64,000 nucleotides of DNA. It comes from Mycobacterium sp. SMC-4. Its GTDB lineage: Bacteria > Actinomycetota > Actinomycetes > Mycobacteriales > Mycobacteriaceae. The stretch is from the NCBI RefSeq assembly GCF_025263265.1, contig NZ_CP079869.1, forward strand, positions 3,038,001 through 3,102,000. The letters are read 5' to 3'. The notes beneath the pieces were generated by a model that made no database searches, was not told the origin of the DNA, and was given only the letters and a program-made list of their open reading frames with translations. Numbering within the stretch: position 1 is the stretch's first letter; each line of letters opens with the position of its first letter. The translations under genes and the position numbers were made by a program. This document shows, one piece after another, positions 58,131 to 64,000 of this stretch.

Positions 58131-58777
58131 GCACCGCTACCGTCGAACCCCTTGTCGCCGGGACCATCATCCTCGACCAGTACGTTCCCGCCCGAGCCGC
58201 CTGGTCGGCCGTGGTGAGTGCGGGTGACGTGCTGACCATCGTCGATCTCGCCGGAAACCAGGCGGTGGACTGCCTGCTCTATGCCGCAGGCGACACCCGA
58301 CTGCGCTACAGCGCCCCCGAGACGATCCGCCGGCAGGGTCGCATCACCCTGACCATGGATTCGGTGCTGCGCGCCGAAACCGGCGAGGCATTGATGACCG
58401 TCGTCGCCGATGAGGTAGGCGCCCACGACACCCTCGGCGGTGCGTGTTCCAAGGAGTCCAATACATTGCGCTACGGCCAGCACACCCGCGCCCAGCACGG
58501 CTGCATGGAGAACTTCCTGTTAGAGGGATCGCGCTGGGGTCTGGGCGCTCGTGACCTCGCCAGCAACATCAACTGGTTCATGAACGTGCCAGTGGATCCC
58601 GATGGGGCTCTGGGCATCGTCGACGGGTTGTCGGCCCCGGGCAAGCGCGTCGCGCTGCGCGCCGAGGTCGACACATTGGTCTTGGTCTCCAACTGCCCGC
58701 AGATCAACAACCCCTGCAACGCTTTCGATCCGACTCCGGTCCAGATGATCGTGACCCGGCCGGCGGACGACGCATGA
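58127..58777 (+). CDS. DUF1989 family protein, urea carboxylase-associated (UAAP)
   Basis: A 216-residue DUF1989 protein, paralogous to the previous one: VSAGDVLTIVDLAGNQAVDCLLYAAGDTRLRYSAPETIRRQGRITLTMDSVLRAETGEALMTVVADEVGAHDTLGGACSKESNTLRYG, then HGCMENFL and LASNINWFMNVPV. Cysteines and histidines typical of the metal-binding carboxyguanidine deiminase subunits are present (HDTLGGACSKESN, HGCMENF). GTG start overlaps the upstream stop; its own stop overlaps the carboxylase ATG. These overlaps imply tight translational coupling. Confidence 0.9.
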   Translation: MSTATVEPLVAGTIILDQYVPARAAWSAVVSAGDVLTIVDLAGNQAVDCLLYAAGDTRLRYSAPETIRRQGRITLTMDSVLRAETGEALMTVVADEVGAHDTLGGACSKESNTLRYGQHTRAQHGCMENFLLEGSRWGLGARDLASNINWFMNVPVDPDGALGIVDGLSAPGKRVALRAEVDTLVLVSNCPQINNPCNAFDPTPVQMIVTRPADDA

Positions 58778-61700
58778 CGTCGGTGCTGGTGGCCAACCGC
58801 GGCGAGATTGCGGTGCGCCTGGTCCGTGCCGCCCGTGCGCTGGGCCTGCGCTCGGTGGCGGTGTTCTCCGACGCCGATCGAGGCGCACCTCACGTACACC
58901 TCGCCGACCAAGCCGTGCGGATCGGCCCGGCCATCCCTCGGGAAAGTTACCTGCGTATCGACACGATCCTCGACGCCGCAGCCCAGACCGGAGCGACGAT
59001 CGTTCACCCGGGATACGGATTCCTCTCCGAGAACGCCGATTTCGCCGCAGCTGTGGAAGCAGCCGGAATCAGCTTTGCCGGTCCCACGCCCGAGCAGCTG
59101 CGCCGCTTCGGGTCCAAACACACTGCGCGCGCGGCAGCCCGCGCCGCGGGGGTGCCGGTCTTCGCCGGCTCCGACCTGCTCGATGGCACCGACGAGGCGG
59201 TCAGCGTCGCGGAGAGCATCGGGTATCCGGTGATGCTCAAGGCCACCGGGGGCGGCGGTGGCATCGGCATGCACATCTGCCGTGATGCAGACGATGTGCG
59301 CACCGCCTACCAACGGGTGGTGGCTCAGGCCGAACGCAGCTTCGGCTCTGCCGGCGTGTTCGTCGAACGGTACGTCGACAACGCCCGCCACGTCGAGGTG
59401 CAGATCTTCGGCGACGGCAGTGGACGGGTGGTCAGCCTCGGTGATCGAGACTGCTCGCTGCAGCGCCGCCACCAGAAAGTCGTGGAAGAAGCTCCCGCCC
59501 CGGCACTTCCCGACGAGATCCGCACTCACTTGCACCGTTCGTCGCGGGCGCTGGCTGCCGCGGTCGGTTACCGATCGGCGGGCACCGTGGAGTTCATCTA
59601 TGACCCGGTGCGGCAGGAGGCGTCATTCCTTGAGGTCAACGCCCGCCTACAGGTAGAGCACCCGGTCACCGAAGCCGTCACCGGTGTCGACCTCGCCGGC
59701 TGGATGCTGCGCCTGGCGCTCGGTGACACCGCCATGCTCGACGCCTACCCCAGCGGCAGGGTCCCCACCACCGGTCACGCCATCGAGGCTCGCATCTACG
59801 CCGAAGACCCGGCGCGCGACTACCGCCCCAGCACCGGAATCCTGACAGCGGTCCGGTTCCCCGCCGACGTCCGGGTGGATTCGTGGGTGACCGAAGGCAC
59901 GGAGGTCACCTCGTCTTACGACCCCCTGCTGGCCAAGGTCGTCGCCAGCGGCGCAGACCGCGACGACGCGCTGAGCCGCCTGCGGCGGGCGTTGGCGGAC
60001 ACCGAGCTGCACGGTATCGAGGTCAACACCGGATTACTCTGTGCCGCAATTGAGCACACCGACGTGCGCGCTGCCCGACACAGTACCGCGACACTGGCAG
60101 AGGTGTCCGATCCGCGGCCGCGGATCACCGTGGAGCGGCCGGGACTGATGACGACAGTGCAGGACGTGCCGGGCCGGGTGGGCCTGTGGCAGGTCGGGGT
60201 GCCGCCCAGCGGTCCGATGGATGATCTGTCCTTCCGGCTGGGCAACCGCGCGCTGGGTAACCCCGATCACGCCGCGGGCCTGGAGTGCACCGCCTCGGGC
60301 CCGGCGCTGCGGGTCACCCACTGCACGACGGTCTGCGTCACCGGCGCCGAATGCCTGGTCACCGTCGACGGCACCCCGGTGCCGATGTGGGAGCCCGTCG
60401 AGATTCCAGCGGACGCGGTGCTCGACATCGGCACCGCCGCAGCGGGATTGCGCACCTACGTTCTGTTCGCCGGCGGACTGAATGTGCCCTGCTATCTCGG
60501 CAGCGCTTCGACCTTCACCCTGGGACGGTTCGGCGGCCACGGCGGACGCGAGCTGGTGACCGGAGACGTCTTGCGTACCCACGCCCCGGCTCCGGACGCC
60601 GGCAGCAAGCCGGGGGTCGGTCCGGTCCCTCCCGAGGTGCGGCCCGCGCTGACCAATGACTGGGAGCTTGCGGTCACCGAGGGGCCGCACGGCGCACCGG
60701 AGTTCTTCACCCGTGCCGACATCGACACCCTGTTCCAGGCGCGCTACCGGGTGCACTTCAACTCGGCCCGTACCGGGGTGCGCCTGGAAGGACCCAAACC
60801 GCAGTGGGCGCGCCCCGACGGTGGTGAAGCGGGGCTGCACCCGTCGAACATCCACGACAACGCCTACAGCGTGGGTGCGCTGGACTTCACCGGCGACACA
60901 CCGATTTTGCTGGGCCCGGACGGTCCGAGTCTGGGTGGTTTCGTCTGCCCCGTCACCGTAATCGCGGCGCAGCGCTGGAAACTCGGCCAGTTGCGGCCTG
61001 GTGACACCGTGCGTTTCGTGCCGGTGCGCACCTCGGATGCTCCGTCCCGCCGGGAACTCGGCCTGTCCCGCGGCGCGGCCGCCCTGCACGTCACCCGGAC
61101 CGGTGACGGCGACGATGGGGTGCTGGCCCGCCGGTCGGGTGTCGACGGTGCGCCGGATGTCACCTACCGCCGCAGCGGCGACGACAACGTGTTGGTCGAA
61201 TACGGCGATATCGTGCTGGATCTGGCGTTGCGCGCGCGGGTGCACGCGCTGCACACCCGTCTCGACGGCGCCGCCACCGGAATTCTGGATCTGACGCCCG
61301 GGATCCGCTCGCTGCAAGTCCACGTGGACCCCGACGAGCTGTCGATCCCGCGGTTGCTCGGCCTGCTGTCCGACATCGAGGACGAGCTACCGGCAGCCTC
61401 GGAACTGGTAGTACCCAGCCGGCGGGTTCGGCTGCCTCTGAGCTGGGACGATCCGGCCACCCGGGAGGCGATCGCCCGCTACACCTCCGGCGTACGCGAT
61501 GACGCACCGTGGTGTCCTTCCAACATCGAGTTCATCAGGCGCATCAACGGATTGGACAGCGAGGACGATGTCCGCACCACCGTGTTCGACGCCCAGTACC
61601 TGACACTGGGGCTCGGCGATGTCTACCTCGGAGCTCCGGTGGCCACCCCGCTGGACCCGCGCCACCGGTTGGTCACCACGAAGTACAACCCGGCCCGAAC

Positions 61701-62382
61701 CTGGACGGCAGAGAACTCTGTCGGGATCGGCGGCGCCTATCTGTGCATCTACGGCATGGAGGGTCCGGGCGGATACCAGTTCGTGGGTCGCACCACACAG
61801 GTGTGGAGCCGCTACCGCCACACGCCGCCGTTCGAGCCGGGAAGTCCGTGGCTGCTAAGATTTTTCGACCGCATCTCGTGGTATCCGGTCTCGGCCGAGG
61901 AGCTGCTGGAGTTGCGGGCCGACATCGCCGCCGGCCGCGGCTCGATCGACATCACCGACGGTGTGTTCTCGCTGGCCGACCATGAGCGGTTCCTTGCCGA
62001 CAATGCCGAGGACATCGGCGCCTTCCGGGCCCGGCAGAGTGCCGCCTTCGCCACAGAGCGGGCCGCCTGGGCCGCTGCCGGAGAGTTCGATCGCGCCGAA
62101 CGCGCAGCCTCCAGCGCGGCAGCCCGCACCGACAAGTTGGTGCTCGACGAGGGTGATCACCGCGTCGACGCACCGTTCGCCTCGAGCGTGTGGAAAGTCG
62201 ACGTCTCGGTCGGCGACCAAGTGGTAGCGGGACAACCGCTACTGGCGTTGGAGGCGATGAAGATGGAGACCGTCCTGCGTGCGCCCTCCGACGGGGTGGT
62301 GACCCAAATCCTGGTTTCGGCAGGACATCTGGTGGATCCCGGCACTCCCCTGGTGATCGTCGGCGCCGGAGAACGGCCGTGA
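58774..62382 (+). CDS. Urea/guanidine carboxylase, biotin-dependent
   Basis: A 1202-residue ATP- and biotin-dependent carboxylase. The N-terminal biotin carboxylase domain has MTSVLVANRGEIAVRLVRAARALGL, HPGYGFLSENADFA, KATGGGGGIGMH and LQRRHQKVVEEAPAP. The middle (about 460-1100) holds KipI/KipA-like carboxyltransferase domains (GLMTTVQDVPGRVGLWQVGVPPSGPMDDLSFRLGNRALGN). The C-terminus is a biotinyl domain with LEAMKMETVLRAP, biotinyl Lys 1163. With DUF1989 partners and allophanate hydrolase this is either urea carboxylase or guanidine carboxylase; sequence alone does not decide. ATG overlaps the upstream stop. Confidence 0.93.
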   Translation: MTSVLVANRGEIAVRLVRAARALGLRSVAVFSDADRGAPHVHLADQAVRIGPAIPRESYLRIDTILDAAAQTGATIVHPGYGFLSENADFAAAVEAAGISFAGPTPEQLRRFGSKHTARAAARAAGVPVFAGSDLLDGTDEAVSVAESIGYPVMLKATGGGGGIGMHICRDADDVRTAYQRVVAQAERSFGSAGVFVERYVDNARHVEVQIFGDGSGRVVSLGDRDCSLQRRHQKVVEEAPAPALPDEIRTHLHRSSRALAAAVGYRSAGTVEFIYDPVRQEASFLEVNARLQVEHPVTEAVTGVDLAGWMLRLALGDTAMLDAYPSGRVPTTGHAIEARIYAEDPARDYRPSTGILTAVRFPADVRVDSWVTEGTEVTSSYDPLLAKVVASGADRDDALSRLRRALADTELHGIEVNTGLLCAAIEHTDVRAARHSTATLAEVSDPRPRITVERPGLMTTVQDVPGRVGLWQVGVPPSGPMDDLSFRLGNRALGNPDHAAGLECTASGPALRVTHCTTVCVTGAECLVTVDGTPVPMWEPVEIPADAVLDIGTAAAGLRTYVLFAGGLNVPCYLGSASTFTLGRFGGHGGRELVTGDVLRTHAPAPDAGSKPGVGPVPPEVRPALTNDWELAVTEGPHGAPEFFTRADIDTLFQARYRVHFNSARTGVRLEGPKPQWARPDGGEAGLHPSNIHDNAYSVGALDFTGDTPILLGPDGPSLGGFVCPVTVIAAQRWKLGQLRPGDTVRFVPVRTSDAPSRRELGLSRGAAALHVTRTGDGDDGVLARRSGVDGAPDVTYRRSGDDNVLVEYGDIVLDLALRARVHALHTRLDGAATGILDLTPGIRSLQVHVDPDELSIPRLLGLLSDIEDELPAASELVVPSRRVRLPLSWDDPATREAIARYTSGVRDDAPWCPSNIEFIRRINGLDSEDDVRTTVFDAQYLTLGLGDVYLGAPVATPLDPRHRLVTTKYNPARTWTAENSVGIGGAYLCIYGMEGPGGYQFVGRTTQVWSRYRHTPPFEPGSPWLLRFFDRISWYPVSAEELLELRADIAAGRGSIDITDGVFSLADHERFLADNAEDIGAFRARQSAAFATERAAWAAAGEFDRAERAASSAAARTDKLVLDEGDHRVDAPFASSVWKVDVSVGDQVVAGQPLLALEAMKMETVLRAPSDGVVTQILVSAGHLVDPGTPLVIVGAGERP

Positions 62383-64000
62383 ACGCAGTCGAGCGCGTTC
62401 GCGCTGCCTATGCCCGGATCGCCGCGGTAGACCGTCCCGAGATCTGGATCACCCTGCGGCCCATGGCCGACGCGCTGTCCGAGGCTCGGACAGTCGATGC
62501 CGCAGCACGATCCGGGGCGCAGTTGCCGTTGGCCGGTCTGCTCGCGGCAGTGAAGAACAACATCGACGTCGCCGGGATACCCACCACGGCCGGTTGCCCC
62601 GGCTACGCGACAGAACCGGCGAGCACCGACGCACCTGTGGTCGCACGGCTGCGGGCCGCCGGGGCTGTGGTGATCGGAGCAACCAATCTCGACCAGTTCG
62701 CCACCGGTCTGGTCGGCACCCGAAGCCCCTATGGCGCAGTGCGCGACGCGCGCCGACCCGACTACATCTCCGGCGGGTCGAGCTCGGGCTCGGCGGTGGC
62801 GGTGGCGTTGGAACTCGTCGACATCGCGTTGGGCACCGACACCGCGGGGTCGGGCCGGGTACCGGCGGCGCTGCAGGGCATCGTCGGAATCAAGCCGACG
62901 GTCGGCGTGGTCCCGACCGACGGAGTGGTCCCGGCATGCCGCTCCTACGACTGCGTGACCGTGTTCGCCCGCGACCTCGGCACTGCCGATGCGGCGATGG
63001 GCGTGATCGCCGGCGGAGCCCGCGCTTTCTCCCCCCACGCTCCGCTGGCCGCTCCGGCCACGCCGCGAGTCGCGGTGCCGCGGGCCCTTCCGGCTCTGGC
63101 TCCGGAGTGGGCGCAGATGTTCCAGGCCGCCTGTGAGCGGCTGGGCGACACCGGGGCAGAGCTCATCGAGATCGATCTGACTCCGTTCCTGGCCGCTGCC
63201 CGCCTGCTTTACGACGGCGGTCTGGTCGCCGAACGCCACGATGCGGTCGGCCGATTCGTCGACACGCATCGCGGTGACGACGTCCTGGACCCGTCAGTGG
63301 CGACCATCATTTCCGCCGCCGGAGCAGTGCCGGCCACCCGGCTGCTGCGCGACCGCGTGACCCTGGCCGAGTTCACCGACGCCGCAATGGCCGAGCTCGG
63401 CGACTGCCACGCGCTGCTGATCCCCACCACGACCGGACATCCCCGCATCGCCGACGTAGCCGCCGACCCGGTCGCGGTGAACTCGCGGCTGGGAACCTAC
63501 ACGAACTTCTGCAACCTGATGGACCTGTGCGCCGTGGCTGTGCCGGGCGGGACCGATTCGCAGGGAGCGCAATTCGGTCTCAGCGTCGTCGCCCGCGCCG
63601 GAGAAGACGTCGTCGCACTCGACCTGGCCCACCGACTGATCGACGCCACCGGGAGCACCGCTCCGGCGACCCCGTGGCCGGTGCGGGCAGGACTGGCAGC
63701 CACCCCGCTGCTGGTCGTGGGCGCGCATCTGCGCGGTCATCCGCTGGCCTGGCAGCTCGAGCAGCGCGGTGCCCGCTGGTGCGGGCCGACCCGCACCGCG
63801 CCGTCATACCGGATGGCACGACTGGACACCGAACCGACCAAACCCGGGCTGGTGCGCGTCGGGGCCGAGACGGGCATGAGCATCGCCGGCGAACTGTGGC
63901 TGATCAGCACCGCGATGCTGGGAGACTTTCTTGCCGACTTGCCCACACCGATGTCCCTGGGGCGGGTCACCCTGGCCGACGGCGCCGAGGTCATCGGATT
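62379..64000 (+). CDS. atzF: Allophanate hydrolase (truncated by window end)
   Basis: Starts at GTG 62379, overlapping the carboxylase stop, and runs off the window. It is an amidase-signature enzyme: the Lys of the catalytic triad is in AAVKNNIDVAG, the cis-Ser in GGSSSGSAVAV and the Ser nucleophile in GTDTAGSGRVPAALQG. The end of the visible part (GAHLRGHPLAWQLEQRGARW) belongs to the C-terminal domain of allophanate hydrolases. It cleaves allophanate to ammonia and CO2, completing ATP-dependent urea (or guanidine-derived urea) breakdown. Confidence 0.92.
   Translation, partial: MNAVERVRAAYARIAAVDRPEIWITLRPMADALSEARTVDAAARSGAQLPLAGLLAAVKNNIDVAGIPTTAGCPGYATEPASTDAPVVARLRAAGAVVIGATNLDQFATGLVGTRSPYGAVRDARRPDYISGGSSSGSAVAVALELVDIALGTDTAGSGRVPAALQGIVGIKPTVGVVPTDGVVPACRSYDCVTVFARDLGTADAAMGVIAGGARAFSPHAPLAAPATPRVAVPRALPALAPEWAQMFQAACERLGDTGAELIEIDLTPFLAAARLLYDGGLVAERHDAVGRFVDTHRGDDVLDPSVATIISAAGAVPATRLLRDRVTLAEFTDAAMAELGDCHALLIPTTTGHPRIADVAADPVAVNSRLGTYTNFCNLMDLCAVAVPGGTDSQGAQFGLSVVARAGEDVVALDLAHRLIDATGSTAPATPWPVRAGLAATPLLVVGAHLRGHPLAWQLEQRGARWCGPTRTAPSYRMARLDTEPTKPGLVRVGAETGMSIAGELWLISTAMLGDFLADLPTPMSLGRVTLADGAEVIG

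Noticed and set aside
60034..61323. 429-codon minus-strand frame inside the carboxylase gene
   Set aside because: The plus strand encodes a continuous carboxylase with all motifs; the antisense frame has no family features.

Overview
The window is high-GC actinobacterial DNA, most likely a rapidly growing Mycobacterium (Mycolicibacterium). Several things point that way: an arylamine N-acetyltransferase, an F420/LLM-type oxidoreductase, a SulP-carbonic anhydrase fusion, an MmpL-type tail, a multi-domain RsbU phosphatase, and operator sequences matching the mycobacterial KstR, IdeR and GlnR motifs. No rRNA, tRNA or CRISPR array was seen. Both ends cut genes: a TetR regulator on the left and allophanate hydrolase on the right.

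Layout. 0-9 kb: a TetR fragment, a GAF/PP2C/HATPase phosphatase with its STAS partner, an FKBP lipoprotein, a GNAT and an SRPBCC protein, then a leftward kaiC-kaiB operon whose third gene fuses a HAD phosphatase to a P-loop ATPase. 9-21 kb: mostly leftward chromosomal metabolism (fatty-acid hydroxylase plus FadR-type GntR regulator, NAT, DHFR-like reductase, methyltransferase, LLM oxidoreductase, GMC oxidoreductase/quinone reductase pair, TetR/SDR pair, KstR-box esterase, AraC/O-methyltransferase pair). 21-36 kb: an accessory region with poorer coding density. It holds a low-GC Tat amidohydrolase, an AraC remnant, GNATs and a kinase, a complete IS256 element with a 9-bp target duplication inserted just upstream of an MFS gene, a three-gene tyrosine-recombinase/HTH/zinc-ribbon cassette, and a PLP decarboxylase flanked by ~98-bp direct repeats.

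36-44 kb: a methyltransferase, a metallo-beta-lactamase-fold hydrolase, a sigma factor-SDR-cupin operon, a giant LuxR regulator and an NAD(P)-binding reductase. 44-48.5 kb: the 3' half of a polyol (probably tetritol) operon (RpiB-like isomerase, Dak-type kinase, ABC ATPase). It ends at a scrambled junction: a second ABC ATPase has lost its 5' end, carries an exact 56-codon internal inversion, and is joined to the last ~45 codons of an MmpL transporter. 48.4-53.5 kb: a two-component system and a SulP-carbonic anhydrase. 53.5-57 kb: two paralogous secreted peptides in AT-rich DNA and a secreted GjpA-like protein behind an IdeR-like box. 57.2-64 kb: a nitrogen operon (two DUF1989 proteins, urea/guanidine carboxylase, allophanate hydrolase) behind a GlnR-box match and a strong leader hairpin.

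The most interesting elements are the KaiC/KaiB/HAD-ATPase operon, the scrambled ABC/MmpL junction, the IS insertion that separates the MFS gene from its upstream DNA, the twin secreted peptides, and the recombinase cassette with iteron-like repeats in its promoter region.
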